A DNA stretch of 64,000 nt from Gemmatimonadota bacterium (GTDB lineage: Bacteria; Gemmatimonadota; Gemmatimonadetes; Gemmatimonadales; Gemmatimonadaceae), in assembly GCA_016704465.1 (NCBI GenBank), contig JADJAD010000010.1, positions 248,001-312,000 of the forward strand, read 5' to 3'. Below the pieces are notes generated by a model. It saw only the letters and a program-made list of their open reading frames with translations. It did no database searches and was not told the origin of the DNA. Below, in pieces: positions 1-11,784 of the stretch (position 1 is its first letter; each line of letters starts with the position of its first letter). A program made the translations under genes and the position numbers.

Positions 1-873
1 CCCAAGTCGCTCGTCGAGTTGTGGCTCCCGGCGCTGGTGGTGCTGGTCCCGTGGCTGCTGGTCATGGCGCAGCCGGACCTGGGGACCGGCATGGTCTTCG
101 TCGGGATCTTCTTTGCGATGCTCTTCTGGGCCGGCGTCTCGGCGCGGTTGTTGCTGCTGGCGGCTTCGCCCGCGATCTCGCTCCTGCTGGCGTTCAACAC
201 GGGGCTGTGGGGGGCGTGGTTCCTGATCCTCATCGCCGTCGTGCTGTGGTACAAGCCGTACGTCGTGGAGGGGGTGGTGCTCATCGTGACCAACGTCGCG
301 ATGGGGGTGCTCGCGCCGATCCTGTGGGACAAGCTCGCGCCGCACCAACGCGCGCGCCTGCTGGTCTTCCTTGATCCGTCGGAGGACCCGCAAGCCTCGG
401 GCTACCACGTGATCCAGTCGCAGATCGCCATCGGGTCGGGCGGGTGGTTCGGGAAGGGATTCACCCTCGGGACGCAGAAGCGGGGCTCCTTCCTCCCGGA
501 GCAGCACACCGACTTCATCTTCGCCGTGGTCGGGGAGGAGCTGGGGTTCCTCGGTGTGTCGATGGCGCTCGCCTTGTTCCTGCTCCTGTTCCTGCGGGTC
601 ATTCGCGTGGCGTCACGGGCCAATGACTCGTTCAGCTCACTGGTAGCCTTCGGATTGTTAGGCAGCTGGATGGTGCACGTCATCGAGAACGTCGGGATGA
701 CGCTCAACCTGATGCCGATCACCGGCATCCCGCTCCCCTTCTTCTCCTACGGCGGGTCGTTCATGCTGGCCTGCTGGCTGGCCATCGGCATCCTCGTGCG
801 CATCTCGTCTGAAGGACGTGGCGAGGCAGACGCGCTCCCGATCGGGTTGCGCGGGTCGTCCTCCCGCTACTAG
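1..873 (+). CDS. rodA: Rod-shape-determining protein RodA (5' truncated)
   Basis: Peptidoglycan glycosyltransferase of the SEDS family, an integral inner-membrane protein that polymerises lipid II during cell elongation with a class B penicillin-binding protein. The frame is open at base 1, so the N-terminus lies outside the window; 290 residues are visible. Several hydrophobic segments are present. SEDS signatures include QPDLGTG near the visible start, GSGGWFGKG, QHTDFIF and GIPLPFFSYGGS near the C-terminus. FtsW is the main alternative, but GSGGWFGKG followed by a QHTDFIF block is more RodA-like. The next gene, accD, follows after 48 bp. The sequence contains one TTA codon, in TTAGGC context. 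Confidence 0.9.
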   Translation, partial: PKSLVELWLPALVVLVPWLLVMAQPDLGTGMVFVGIFFAMLFWAGVSARLLLLAASPAISLLLAFNTGLWGAWFLILIAVVLWYKPYVVEGVVLIVTNVAMGVLAPILWDKLAPHQRARLLVFLDPSEDPQASGYHVIQSQIAIGSGGWFGKGFTLGTQKRGSFLPEQHTDFIFAVVGEELGFLGVSMALALFLLLFLRVIRVASRANDSFSSLVAFGLLGSWMVHVIENVGMTLNLMPITGIPLPFFSYGGSFMLACWLAIGILVRISSEGRGEADALPIGLRGSSSRY

Positions 874-921
874 CGCGGCGTCCCCCTACCCGCGCTCCGT
901 TTCGCCCTGCATTATTCGGCC

Positions 922-1769
<848 letters not shown>

Positions 1770-1785
<16 letters not shown>

Positions 1786-3059
1786 GCGCGTATCGCGACG
1801 CCCTCCAGTACCTGTTCGCGCGCACGACCGGCAAGAGCAAGTTTGGCCTGGAGCGGACGCGCGCACTGCTGTCGGTGCTGGGTGATCCCCACGCGGCAAT
1901 CCCGACCTTTCACGTGGCCGGGACGAACGGGAAGGGGAGTGTGTGCGCCACCCTCGACGCGGTGCTGCGCGCACGAGGTCTGCGGACCGCGAAGTACACG
2001 TCGCCGCACCTGGTCGACTTCTCCGAGCGCCTGGTCGTCAATGGCGTCGCCGTCCCCGCCGACTACGTGACGGAATTCATCATGCGCTGGACGCCGGATG
2101 TCGAGCGACTCGGGGCGACGTTCTTCGAGGCGACCACGGCGATGGCCTTCCGGTACTTCGTCGATGCCGGGGCGGAGGTTGCGGTGATCGAGACCGGACT
2201 CGGCGGGCGACTCGACTCGACCAACGTCGTGACGCCCGTGGTGGCGGGGGTGTCGTCGATCGGGATCGACCACGTGGAATACTTGGGCGAGACGCTGGAG
2301 GAAATCGCCGCTGAAAAGGCGGGGATCTTCAAGGCTGGGGTCCCGGCCGTCAGCGGTGAGCCGGACGCGCGGGTGGACGGGATCCTCGCCGAGCTGGCAC
2401 GGGGGCGAGGGGTATCCGGCGTGGTCAGCGTCGGGCGTGACGCGCCCCCGCGTGCGATCACGGTGGGGGACGGGGGCACACGGTTTACGCTCGAGGTCGA
2501 TGGTGGGCGTCATGTGTTGCGCACCCCCTTGGCGGGGGTTCACCAGGCGTGGAACGCCACGCTCGCCCTCCTGATGCTCCGCGAGGCCGGGGGGCGGTAC
2601 TGGGGAGGATGGGCGTCGGTCGGCGACGCGCTGATGAACGTGCGCCTGCCGGGTCGATTCCACGTCGCGCCGCCGTTCATCTTCGACGTGGCGCACAATC
2701 CGGCAGGGGCCGCCACACTGGCTCGTACGTTGTCGCACGTGGCACCGGATCCGCCGCTGGTGGCGGTGATGTGCGTCTTGATGGACAAGGACTGGGAGGG
2801 AATGCTTGAGGCGCTCGCGCCCGCCGTGACGCATTTCATCCTCACCGACGCCCCGACAGCTCCTGAGAGCCGAGCGTGGCGCCTGCGCGAGGCGCAGGCC
2901 TTCGCCGAGGCGCGTGGCTGGTCGTCCGAGGCCATCCCGGACTTTGATCGTGCCCTGGCCACGGCGACCTCTCGCGGTGCCACCGTGCTGGTGACCGGCT
3001 CGTTTCACACGGTCGGAGACGCGATGGCTCGCTTGCAGGTCGATCCGCTCGGCGGGTAG
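1770..3059 (+). CDS. folC: Folylpolyglutamate synthase / dihydrofolate synthase
   Basis: Mur-ligase-family enzyme that adds glutamate to dihydropteroate or folates using ATP. The proposed product is 429 residues from a GTG at 1770, inside the end of accD; the next plausible in-frame start is far downstream and would remove conserved sequence. The ATP-binding loop GTNGKGSV lies at residues 51-58. The central domain has the ETGLGGRLDSTN motif and the C-terminal domain has FDVAHNP. The accD-folC order is conserved in many bacteria. The stop codon TAG at 3057-3059 forms the first bases of the putative hisS -10 box, so folC termination and hisS initiation are physically merged. Confidence 0.93.
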
Positions 3060-3062
3060 CTT
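3033..3062 (+). promoter_or_regulatory. Putative hisS promoter, TTGCAG-18-TAGCTT
   Basis: TTGCAG at 3033-3038 and TAGCTT at 3057-3062, separated by 18 bases. Only six bases lie between the -10 hexamer and the hisS ATG at 3069, so the transcript would be leaderless or nearly so. The same -10 hexamer recurs upstream of ssrA, dusB and the ptsN-like gene. This is inference from sequence only. Confidence 0.5.
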
Positions 3063-3068
3063 TCGCGG

Positions 3069-4361
3069 ATGTCTACTGGAGCACTCCCAGGATTTCGAGA
3101 CTTCTATCCCGAACAGTTTGCGCAGCGCGCCTGGCTCTTTGAGCGGTGGCGCGACGTGGCGCGACGGTTCGGCTTCGTGGAATACGACGGCCCCCCGCTG
3201 GAACCGCTCGACCTGTACACGAAGAAGAGCGGCGACGAGATCGTCGGCCAGCTCTACAACTTCGAGGATAAGGGGGGGCGGCAGGTGGCGCTCCGCCCGG
3301 AGATGACGCCTACGGTGGCGCGCATGGTGGCCGCACGAGCCAATGCGCTGCGCAAGCCGGTACGCTGGTTCTCCATTCCGCAGCTGTTTCGCTACGAGCG
3401 TCAGCAGAAGGGGCGGCTGCGGGAGCACTTCCAGCTCAACGTGGACATCTTCGGCGAGTCGGACGTGGCGGCCGATGCCGAACTGCTGGCCGTGGCGTGC
3501 GAGATCATGCGGGCATGCGGGCTTGGGCCGGACGACGTGGTGGCGCGGGTGTCGGACCGTCGTCTGCTGACGGCGCTGGTGCGTGGCGCCGGCGTCGCCG
3601 ACGAGGCGATTCCGGCCGTGTTCGCCGCGGTGGACAAGATCGAGCGCGAGTCGCAGGACGCGCTGGTGAAGAAGATGACCGACGGTGGCGTGCCGGCGTC
3701 GGCCGCTGGACGCGTGCTCGAATTGGTGCGTGCTTCGGACGTGGAGCAGCTGCGCACCGAGTATGCCGGCGATGGCGAAGTGATCGCGGCGCTGGAGCGC
3801 TTCGATGCGTATGCCGAGCTCCTCGGGGCGCACGGGGTTCGCGACTACCTGCGACTCGACCTGACGATCGTTCGCGGGCTCGCGTATTACACGGGGATCG
3901 TTTTCGAGCTGTTCGACGCCAAGGGCGAGTTCCGCGCCGTATGCGGTGGCGGGCGATATGACAACCTGCTGGCTGCGCTCGGTGGCGTCGACATGCCCGC
4001 GTTAGGCTTCGGGCTGGGGGATGTCGTGCTGGGGGAGCTGCTCAAGGCGCGCGGGAAGATGCCGTCGGGCGCCGCGGCGATCGAGTTCTGGGTCGCGCCG
4101 GTTGAGACGACGCATCGCCTGTCCGCGATCGAGGTGGCACGCCGCCTTCGTGCCGATGGCCTGTCCGTTGAATACCCGCTGAAGGCCCAGACGCTCTCCA
4201 AGCAGCTGAAGGCCGCCCAGGCGGCCGGGGCCCGGCGTGTGGTCTTCGTCGGCGACGCCTTTCTGGAGCGGGGCGAAGTCGAGGTCAAGGACTTCGCCAC
4301 GGGTCAGCAGCAGGCAAGCACGCTCCACCTGCTCGCGCTCCGGGCGCAGGAGCACGCATGA
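3069..4361 (+). CDS. hisS: Histidine--tRNA ligase
   Basis: Class II aminoacyl-tRNA synthetase that charges tRNA-His in the cytoplasm. The product is 430 residues, a normal length. Motif 2 (RYERQQKGRLREHFQ) lies around residues 108-122 and the histidine-binding block RGLAYYTG is around residue 265. The motif 3 region includes the LGFGLGDVV block, followed by a C-terminal anticodon-binding domain. The closely related regulatory protein HisZ lacks this complete set and the anticodon domain, so HisS is preferred. The gene starts nine bases after the folC stop and has no clear Shine-Dalgarno sequence, in line with the leaderless promoter proposed there. Confidence 0.95.
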   Translation: MSTGALPGFRDFYPEQFAQRAWLFERWRDVARRFGFVEYDGPPLEPLDLYTKKSGDEIVGQLYNFEDKGGRQVALRPEMTPTVARMVAARANALRKPVRWFSIPQLFRYERQQKGRLREHFQLNVDIFGESDVAADAELLAVACEIMRACGLGPDDVVARVSDRRLLTALVRGAGVADEAIPAVFAAVDKIERESQDALVKKMTDGGVPASAAGRVLELVRASDVEQLRTEYAGDGEVIAALERFDAYAELLGAHGVRDYLRLDLTIVRGLAYYTGIVFELFDAKGEFRAVCGGGRYDNLLAALGGVDMPALGFGLGDVVLGELLKARGKMPSGAAAIEFWVAPVETTHRLSAIEVARRLRADGLSVEYPLKAQTLSKQLKAAQAAGARRVVFVGDAFLERGEVEVKDFATGQQQASTLHLLALRAQEHA

Positions 4362-4489
4362 TGACCGCACGATCACGCATCGCGCCGCTGCCATCGTCGG
4401 CTGGCGACGCCCCGCGCCGATCACTGGACCGACCGTGACGAGACGAGAGCACGCACTCGGCGCTCCCATCGGGTGAGACCTTCTCTCCC

Positions 4490-4515
4490 GTCCCCCGTCC
4501 CCCGTCCCCCGTCCC
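4490..4515 (+). repeat. GTCCCCC heptamer repeats before proS
   Basis: Three tandem copies of GTCCCCC (4490-4510) followed by GTCCC run directly up to the proS ATG at 4516. The same heptamer in the opposite orientation occurs at 9344-9364 after guaA. The rest of the 154-bp hisS-proS gap shows no recognisable feature. Confidence 0.8.
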
Positions 4516-5982
4516 ATGAGCGATAAACGACTCACCACCCGCGCCGCCGACTTCAGCGCGTGGTACAACGAGACCGTCCTGCGCGCCGAACTGGCCGACT
4601 ACTCGCCCGTGCGCGGCTGCATGGTCATTCGCCCCAACGGCTACGGCATCTGGGAGCGCATGCAGCGCGCCCTCGACGACATGTTCAAGGCGACGGGACA
4701 CCGGAACGCCTACTTCCCGCTGTTCATCCCCGAGTCGTTCCTGCACAAGGAGGCGCAGCACGTCGAAGGCTTCGCCCCCGAGGCGGCCGTCGTCACGCAC
4801 GGGGGTGGCAAGAAGCTCGAGGAGCCGCTGGTCGTACGCCCGACGTCGGAGACGATCATCTACTCGATGTTCGCCAAGTGGGTCCAGAGCTATCGCGACC
4901 TGCCCATCCTGATCAACCAGTGGGCCAACGTCGTGCGCTGGGAGATGCGCACGCGCCTCTTCCTGCGCACGCTGGAGTTCCTCTGGCAGGAGGGACACAC
5001 CGCGCACGCCACCCATGACGAGGCCGAAACCGAGGCGCGCATGATCCTCGGCCTGTATCGCACGTTCATGGAGGACTGGATGGCGATGCCGGTGGTGACG
5101 GGCCTCAAGAGCGAGAGCGAGAAGTTCGCCGGTGCCCTGCGCACGTATTCGTGCGAGGCGATGATGCAGGACAACAAGGCGCTGCAGGCGGGGACCTCGC
5201 ACAACCTCGGCCAGAACTTCGCCAAGGCCTTCGACCTCACCTTCCAGAGCGAGGCCGGCTCCATCGAGCACGCTTGGAACACGAGCTGGGGGGTGTCCAC
5301 GCGCATGGTCGGCGGGCTGGTGATGACGCACGGCGACGACAACGGGTTGCGGCTTCCGCCCAAGCTGGCGCCGACCGAAATCGTGATCGTCCCCATCTGG
5401 AAGAGCGACGAGGAGAAGGCCCGTGTGCTGGAGGCCGCCCACCAGGTCAAGCAGGATCTGGCAACGTGGGGCGGGCGCGGCGACGACCGGCTGCGCGTGC
5501 ACATCGATGCGCGCGAAGGAATGAAGCCGGGGGCCAAGTACTACGAGTGGGAGCTGGTCGGCGTTCCGCTGCGTCTCGAGATCGGGCCGCGTGACGTGGC
5601 CAACGGTGCCTGCATGACGGCGCGCCGGGACACCCGGGAAAAGGCGTCGCTGCCGCTGGCGGGGCTCCCCGAGGCCATTGCCGCGCTCCTGGCCACGATC
5701 CAGGGCGACATGCTGCGCACGGCGCGCGAGCGCCGCGAGGCCAACAGCGTGCGCGATGTCATCAGCTACGATCGCTTCAAGGAGCTGATGGAGGGCGAGG
5801 GCGCCTTCGTGTACGCGGGATGGAATGGCGACCCCGCCGTCGAGGCACAGGTGAAGGAGGAGACGAAGGCAACGATCCGCTGCATTCCCGAGCCCGAGTT
5901 CCTGACCCAGGGGCCGGCGGCGACGTGCATGGTGACAGGACAGCCGGCCCGGCACACGGTCATTTGGGCCAAGGCGTACTGA
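4516..5982 (+). CDS. proS: Proline--tRNA ligase (archaeal/eukaryotic-like type)
   Basis: Class II synthetase charging tRNA-Pro. At 488 residues it lacks the editing insertion of the long bacterial ProS and ends in a C-terminal domain with the terminal Ala-Tyr typical of the archaeal/eukaryotic-like (type 3) form. Visible motifs are RPTSE at residues 108-112, motif 2 RLFLRTLEFLWQEGHTAH at about 147-164, and a GTSHNLGQNF block. The start is the ATG at 4516, preceded by G/C heptamer repeats rather than an obvious ribosome-binding site. It overlaps lysA by one base (TGATG). Confidence 0.95.
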   Translation: MSDKRLTTRAADFSAWYNETVLRAELADYSPVRGCMVIRPNGYGIWERMQRALDDMFKATGHRNAYFPLFIPESFLHKEAQHVEGFAPEAAVVTHGGGKKLEEPLVVRPTSETIIYSMFAKWVQSYRDLPILINQWANVVRWEMRTRLFLRTLEFLWQEGHTAHATHDEAETEARMILGLYRTFMEDWMAMPVVTGLKSESEKFAGALRTYSCEAMMQDNKALQAGTSHNLGQNFAKAFDLTFQSEAGSIEHAWNTSWGVSTRMVGGLVMTHGDDNGLRLPPKLAPTEIVIVPIWKSDEEKARVLEAAHQVKQDLATWGGRGDDRLRVHIDAREGMKPGAKYYEWELVGVPLRLEIGPRDVANGACMTARRDTREKASLPLAGLPEAIAALLATIQGDMLRTARERREANSVRDVISYDRFKELMEGEGAFVYAGWNGDPAVEAQVKEETKATIRCIPEPEFLTQGPAATCMVTGQPARHTVIWAKAY

Positions 5983-7250
5983 TGCTCCCTTTTGCCCGAG
6001 TCGGTGGCACGCTGCAGTGCGAGGGCGTGCCGCTCGACCGCATTGCCGAGGCCGTCGGTACGCCGGCGTACGTCTACAGCTCGGCGTCGATCCGCGCGCA
6101 GTACGAGCGCCTCGACGCCGCGCTGGCCCCGGTGCCGCACCGGATTCACTACGCCTGCAAGGCCAACTCGAGCCTCGGACTGCTGGCGCTGGTCCGGTCG
6201 CTTGGTGGGCGCATCGACGTGGTGTCGGGGGGCGAGTTGTTCCGCGCGCGGCAGGCGGGATTCCCGGCCGAGGACATCATCTTCGGTGGCGTCGGCAAGT
6301 CGGCGCAGGAACTGCGCGAGGCGATCGACGCCGCGGTGCACGTCATCTCGGTGGAGTCGGAGCAGGAGCTGCGGCTCGTGGACGAGTTGGCGCGCGAGGC
6401 AGGGGCGGTGGCTCGGGTCGGGATCCGCGTGAACCCCGAGATCACCGTCGAGACGTTCCACGACTACATCAAGACCGGAGAGAAGGGAGGCAAGTTCGGC
6501 GTCCCCTTCGACGAGGCGCATGCCGTCGCGCGAATTGCCGATGCGCTGCCGCACGTACGGCTGGTCGCGCTCGGGATGCACATCGGCTCACAGCTGACCG
6601 ACCTGGCCGCGTATCGCGACGGCATCGCGCGCCTCGAGGGACTGATCGACGGCGTGCGCCGCGACGGCGTCACGACGCTCGAGCACGTCGATATCGGCGG
6701 CGGATTGTTTGTGCCGTACGACGGCGAGTCGCCGGCCGACCTTGCCGGGTACGCCTCCATCGTGGTGCCGGCTGTGCAGCGTTTGGGGCTGGAGCTGATC
6801 GTCGAGCCGGGACGCTTCCTCGTGGCCGAGTCCGGCGTGCTGCTCGCCCGGGTCCTGTACCGCAAGCGCAGCGGCGGGCGCGACGTGCTCGTGACAGACA
6901 CGGGGATGAACGACCTGCTGCGACCCTCGCACTATGATGCGTATCATCGCATTGAGGCGGTGCACGCCACCACTGGGCGCGGACGCTTCGATGTCGTCGG
7001 GCCGATCTGCGAGAGCGGCGATTTCCTGGCGCTGGACCGCGAGCTGGCCAGCGTCGATGCGGGCGCACTCCTGTGCGTCTTCACGACCGGGGCCTATGGC
7101 ATCAGCATGGCATCCAACTACAATGCGCGACCGCGCCCCTGTGAGGTGCTGGTCGACGGCTCGCGGTATGGCGTCATCACCGTGCGCGAGGCGTACGACG
7201 ACCTGGTACGACGCGAATCGCTTACTCCCGACTGGAGGACCTCCTCATGA
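5982..7250 (+). CDS. lysA: Diaminopimelate decarboxylase
   Basis: PLP enzyme that decarboxylates meso-diaminopimelate to L-lysine, the last step of the pathway. The ATG at 5982 overlaps the proS stop and gives 422 residues, the usual size. The PLP-binding lysine is Lys60 in YACKANSS. A GGG motif (DIGGGL) and EPGR serve cofactor phosphate binding, and CESGD supplies the second-subunit catalytic cysteine. FTTGAYGISMASNYN near the C-terminus is characteristic of LysA, not of ornithine or arginine decarboxylases. The last four bases overlap the following phosphodiesterase gene. Confidence 0.95.
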   Translation: MLPFARVGGTLQCEGVPLDRIAEAVGTPAYVYSSASIRAQYERLDAALAPVPHRIHYACKANSSLGLLALVRSLGGRIDVVSGGELFRARQAGFPAEDIIFGGVGKSAQELREAIDAAVHVISVESEQELRLVDELAREAGAVARVGIRVNPEITVETFHDYIKTGEKGGKFGVPFDEAHAVARIADALPHVRLVALGMHIGSQLTDLAAYRDGIARLEGLIDGVRRDGVTTLEHVDIGGGLFVPYDGESPADLAGYASIVVPAVQRLGLELIVEPGRFLVAESGVLLARVLYRKRSGGRDVLVTDTGMNDLLRPSHYDAYHRIEAVHATTGRGRFDVVGPICESGDFLALDRELASVDAGALLCVFTTGAYGISMASNYNARPRPCEVLVDGSRYGVITVREAYDDLVRRESLTPDWRTSS

Positions 7251-7767
7251 TCGTCGGCCTGCTGTCCGACACCCACGATCGCCTGCCGGCGATCGACGCC
7301 CTGCTGCGGTACATGCAGCGACGCGGGGTGGGCACGGTGCTGCACGTCGGCGACTTCTGCTCTCCGTTCGCCCTCAAGCCGTTCATCGAGCACAACATGC
7401 AGATGGTCGGCGTGTTCGGGCGCAACGACGGCGACCATGAGGGGATCCGCGCCTATGCCCAGCAGGGAATGGGCCTCGAGCTCTTCGAGTCGCCACATTC
7501 GTTCGAGATGGGCGGGCAGCGCATCCTGCTCGTGCACGACCTCGTCGACACGAGCCCGCGTTCCATCGAGGCGCACGGCGTCGTGGTGCACGGGTTCACC
7601 CATCGCGAGGAGATGATGATCCGGGGCGAGACGCTGATCGTGAATCCGGGTGAGGGATGCGGATGGCTCAACGGGGAACCCAGCGGTGCGATTCTCGACC
7701 TCGACACGAAGGAGGTGCACTTCTTCAAGCTCAAGGACGTTTCCACCTTCAAGGCGATGGACGACGC

Positions 7768-7771
<4 letters not shown>
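7247..7771 (+). CDS. YfcE/MJ0936-family metallophosphoesterase
   Basis: Small (174-residue) calcineurin-like phosphodiesterase, probably cytoplasmic. Metal-ligand motifs are SDTHD at residues 7-11, GDF around residue 45, the GRNDGD block (GNCD/GNxD position) and HGFTH. Related proteins hydrolyse phosphodiesters in vitro and their physiological substrates are mostly unknown, so no specific substrate is claimed. The gene is embedded between lysA and guaA with ATGA-type overlaps at both ends (4 bases each), so it is very likely translated from the lysA-guaA mRNA. Confidence 0.85.
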
Positions 7772-9327
<1,556 letters not shown>

Positions 9328-9343
9328 GGGTGAGGGGACGGCG

Positions 9344-9392
9344 GACGGGGGACGGGGGACGGGAGTGCGGTGGGGCGCCGGAGGGGCGCCCC
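9344..9392 (+). repeat. GACGGGG repeats and an 8-bp hairpin after guaA
   Basis: Three GACGGG(G/A) heptamers occupy 9344-9364. They are followed by a perfect hairpin: GGGGCGCC at 9372-9379, a five-base loop and GGCGCCCC at 9385-9392. There is no T-run after it, so intrinsic termination is uncertain. It could end guaA transcription or cover the start region of the MATE gene. Confidence 0.5.
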
Positions 9393-9424
9393 GCCGCGTC
9401 TGGGGGCGCGTCGGGTGGGTGGCC

Positions 9425-10819
9425 GTGAGCGGGGCGTTGCGCCTTCCTTCGCGTCACGAGCTGCGGGACGTGGCGCGCTTGGCGGCGCCGATCGTGCTGG
9501 TGCAGATCGGGCTCATGATGATGGGGACCGTGGACGCGGCGATGGTCGGGCGCGTCTCGGCGACCGACCTGGCAGCGGTGGCGCTGGGCAACTTCTGGTG
9601 GATCACGATCGCACTCTTCGGGGCGGGCGTCGTGATGGCCATCGATCCGGTGGTGGCGCAGGCGATCGGGGCGGGCGATGACGAGGCGGCGGCGTTAGGC
9701 GTGCAGCGCGGGATCATGCTGGCGGCGGGCGTGTCGCTCGTGTCGTCGCTGCTGCTGCTCCCCACGGAGGGCATGCTGCGGCTCCTGGGGCAGCCCGCCG
9801 AGGTCATCCCGATCGCCGCACGCTGGGTGCGCGTGCAGGTCCCGTCCACGCTGCCGTTCTTCCTCTTCGTGGCGTTTCGGCAGAGCCTGCAGGCGCTCCA
9901 TACCGTGCGCCCGATTCTGGCGGCGGTCGTGCTCGGGAACGCACTGAACGTCTTCCTGAACTGGGTCTTCATCTTCGGGAATCTCGGGGCCCCGCCGCTC
10001 GGCGCACTCGGCGCGTCGATCTCCACGACGATCGGACGCTACGTCATGACCGGCGTGCTCGTCGTCTTCGGTTGGTCGACCATGCGCCCGATGCTGCGCC
10101 CGTGGCGCACCGAGGCGATGCGATGGGCGCCGGTGGGCCGCATGCTGCGCATCGGTATCCCGATCGGCGTGCACCAGTTCTTCGAGATCGTGGCGTTTGG
10201 TGGGGCGCTGGCGCTGATCGGATTGCTCGGCACCATCCCGTTAGCCGGACACGAGATCACCATCAGCCTGGCCTCGCTGACCTACATGGTGCCGCTGGGG
10301 ATCAATGCGGCGGCGGCCGTGCTGGTGGGGCGCGCGATCGGGAGCGGCGACGCCGAGAAGGCCCGCCGCGAGGCGAGCGCGGCGCTGGTGTGCGGCGTCG
10401 GCTTCATGGCCTGTACCGCCGTCGTGCTGATGGCGCTCCCAGGACCGTTGGCGCGCATCTTCACGAGCGATTCGGCCGTCCTCGCGGTCACCGCGACACT
10501 GATCCCGATCGCCGGCATCTTCCAGATGTTCGATGGCGTGCAGGGTGTGTCCAGCGGAATCCTGCGAGGGGCAGGGGACACGCACGTGGCGATGTATATC
10601 AACCTGCTCGCCTACGCGGTGGTGGGGCTCCCGGTCGGCGCGTGGCTGTGCTTCGGGCGCGGCATGGGTGCCGAGGGGATGTGGTGGGGACTGGTCCTCG
10701 GCCTGGCGGTGGCCGCCGGATCGTTAGGCTGGCGCGTGCACTCGCACCTCGGGCGCAGCCTGGCGCGCCTCGAGGTGGATGCGGGGACGGCCGCCGATCG
10801 AGTCCGGGTGAGAGGGTAA
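9425..10819 (+). CDS. MATE-family multidrug/Na+ efflux transporter (NorM-like)
   Basis: Inner-membrane antiporter expected to export cationic drugs or metabolites in exchange for Na+ or H+. The GTG at 9425 gives 464 residues, the normal MATE length with about 12 hydrophobic segments; an upstream in-frame ATG-less extension to 9365 would add 20 non-hydrophobic residues and overlap the hairpin. The start LAAPIVLVQIGLMMMGTVDAAM and the mid-protein IGIPIGVHQFFE are typical of the two MatE repeats. The substrate cannot be read from the sequence. Two TTA codons occur here, both within CGTTAGGC, plus one TTAGCC. Confidence 0.88.
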   Translation: MSGALRLPSRHELRDVARLAAPIVLVQIGLMMMGTVDAAMVGRVSATDLAAVALGNFWWITIALFGAGVVMAIDPVVAQAIGAGDDEAAALGVQRGIMLAAGVSLVSSLLLLPTEGMLRLLGQPAEVIPIAARWVRVQVPSTLPFFLFVAFRQSLQALHTVRPILAAVVLGNALNVFLNWVFIFGNLGAPPLGALGASISTTIGRYVMTGVLVVFGWSTMRPMLRPWRTEAMRWAPVGRMLRIGIPIGVHQFFEIVAFGGALALIGLLGTIPLAGHEITISLASLTYMVPLGINAAAAVLVGRAIGSGDAEKARREASAALVCGVGFMACTAVVLMALPGPLARIFTSDSAVLAVTATLIPIAGIFQMFDGVQGVSSGILRGAGDTHVAMYINLLAYAVVGLPVGAWLCFGRGMGAEGMWWGLVLGLAVAAGSLGWRVHSHLGRSLARLEVDAGTAADRVRVRG

Positions 10820-10904
10820 CCGGTCACCGATCGCGTGCGCACTCGACCACGCCGCGACCACGCCGCCCTCGACGATACGCGCATCGGGCTGTAACGTGCG
10901 AGCG

Positions 10905-11195
10905 ATGTCACCCACGATCCGGCTGTTGTTGCGCGGCACGAAGTTCCTGGTACTGGGCGCCCTCACCGGGGCGCTCCTCGGCCTCGTGACATTCCTGCCG
11001 GGTGAGCTCGTGGCGACCGCCGACTTACCGTCCGGGTCGACCGTGGCTTGGCCCCTCGCCTTCGGGGTCGCCTGGGTCAGCGCGCGGGTGGGAGCTGTGG
11101 TCGGCGTCATCTTTTTCCTCATCAGGAGAACGCTGATGGGAGAGGTCGCCGACCCGAGGGTGGTTACACCCCCTTCTCCTCCAACAGGGCCATAA
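10905..11195 (+). CDS. Hypothetical two-helix membrane protein
   Basis: Predicted 96-residue protein from the ATG at 10905. Two hydrophobic stretches (about residues 12-35 and 50-73) are separated by a short polar loop, with a basic segment (IRRT) after the second, so a small inner-membrane protein is likely. I recognise no family. Its last 32 bases overlap, tail to tail, the end of the ptsN-like gene on the other strand, and its C-terminal residues are rich in Pro and Thr. Coding status is plausible but not proven. Confidence 0.5.
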   Translation: MSPTIRLLLRGTKFLVLGALTGALLGLVTFLPGELVATADLPSGSTVAWPLAFGVAWVSARVGAVVGVIFFLIRRTLMGEVADPRVVTPPSPPTGP

Positions 11196-11616
11196 ACTCG
11201 GCCGGGGTGGTGATCCCGAGGAGCCGATCGGGGACATCGGACTCCTTGCTGAACTGCGCGATCTTTCCCAGGACCGGGAGGTACTGGTTGGAGACCTCGA
11301 GCGGGGGCGCCACGATCAGGAAGAAGAACTTGACCGGCTTCTCGTCGATCGCCTTGAAGTCGAGCCCCTCGGATTTGCGACCGAACGCGACGCGCAGCTT
11401 GTTGACGACCAGCGATCGACAGTGCGGAATCGCGATGCTGCGGCCGATCCCGGTGGATCCCAGGTTCTCGCGCCGCTTCAACATCTTGAAGAGCATGCCC
11501 TCCGACTTCTCGTCCAGCTTGAGCAGTCCGATCAGCTCCTTCAGGATGTCGTCCTTGTTGGTACCGTCGAGCGCCAGCTTGATCGCATCCTGGGAGAAGA
11601 ACTCTCGCAGCTCCAT
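11164..11616 (-). CDS. PTS EIIA-domain protein (PtsN/fructose-type)
   Basis: Single-domain phosphotransferase-system EIIA protein of 150 residues. The phospho-accepting histidine is His65 in GRSIAIPHC. The ATG at 11616 is preceded by a good GAGGAG ribosome-binding site; the longer in-frame extension lacks conserved sequence. Stand-alone EIIA proteins usually act as regulators (nitrogen PTS) rather than in sugar uptake. No EI, HPr or sugar permease gene is visible nearby, so a regulatory role is inferred. It is transcribed divergently from dusB and converges on the small membrane protein gene. Confidence 0.88.
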   Translation of the reverse strand: MELREFFSQDAIKLALDGTNKDDILKELIGLLKLDEKSEGMLFKMLKRRENLGSTGIGRSIAIPHCRSLVVNKLRVAFGRKSEGLDFKAIDEKPVKFFFLIVAPPLEVSNQYLPVLGKIAQFSKESDVPDRLLGITTPAEFMALLEEKGV

Positions 11617-11710
11617 CGAACTCCTCGAATCGTGCTCATGCCATGGTGCGACCGACGCGATCGGCGCATCGCGCGAGGGCCCGTAGCGGCCCACGCGGGG
11701 GAGACCAACC

Positions 11711-11739
11711 AAGCTATCCCGCCCTGCGAGTCGTGTCAA
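11711..11739 (-). promoter_or_regulatory. Promoter of the ptsN-like gene, TTGACA-17-TAGCTT
   Basis: Read on the minus strand: a perfect TTGACA (11739-11734), a 17-base spacer, then TAGCTT (11716-11711). The leader to the ATG at 11616 is about 88 bases and carries the GAGGAG site. It lies back to back with the dusB promoter (starting at 11749), so the two could interfere or be co-regulated. Confidence 0.65.
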
Positions 11740-11748
11740 AGCGTCACG

Positions 11749-11777
11749 TTGAATCGCCTAACCGCGAGGATTAGCTT
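11749..11777 (+). promoter_or_regulatory. Putative dusB promoter, TTGAAT-17-TAGCTT
   Basis: TTGAAT at 11749-11754, a 17-base spacer, then TAGCTT at 11772-11777. Only seven bases separate the -10 box from the dusB ATG at 11785, predicting a leaderless mRNA. There is no Shine-Dalgarno sequence between them. Confidence 0.6.
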
Positions 11778-11784
11778 CACCCCC

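Noticed and set aside
10905..11195. Assigning a transporter or toxin function to the small two-helix protein
   Set aside because: Only hydrophobicity supports it; no motif or partner gene was seen.
11422..11784. N-terminal extension of dusB across the ptsN-like gene
   Set aside because: The extra 121 residues are antisense to a conserved gene and DusB homologues start at the MDFPYPV region.
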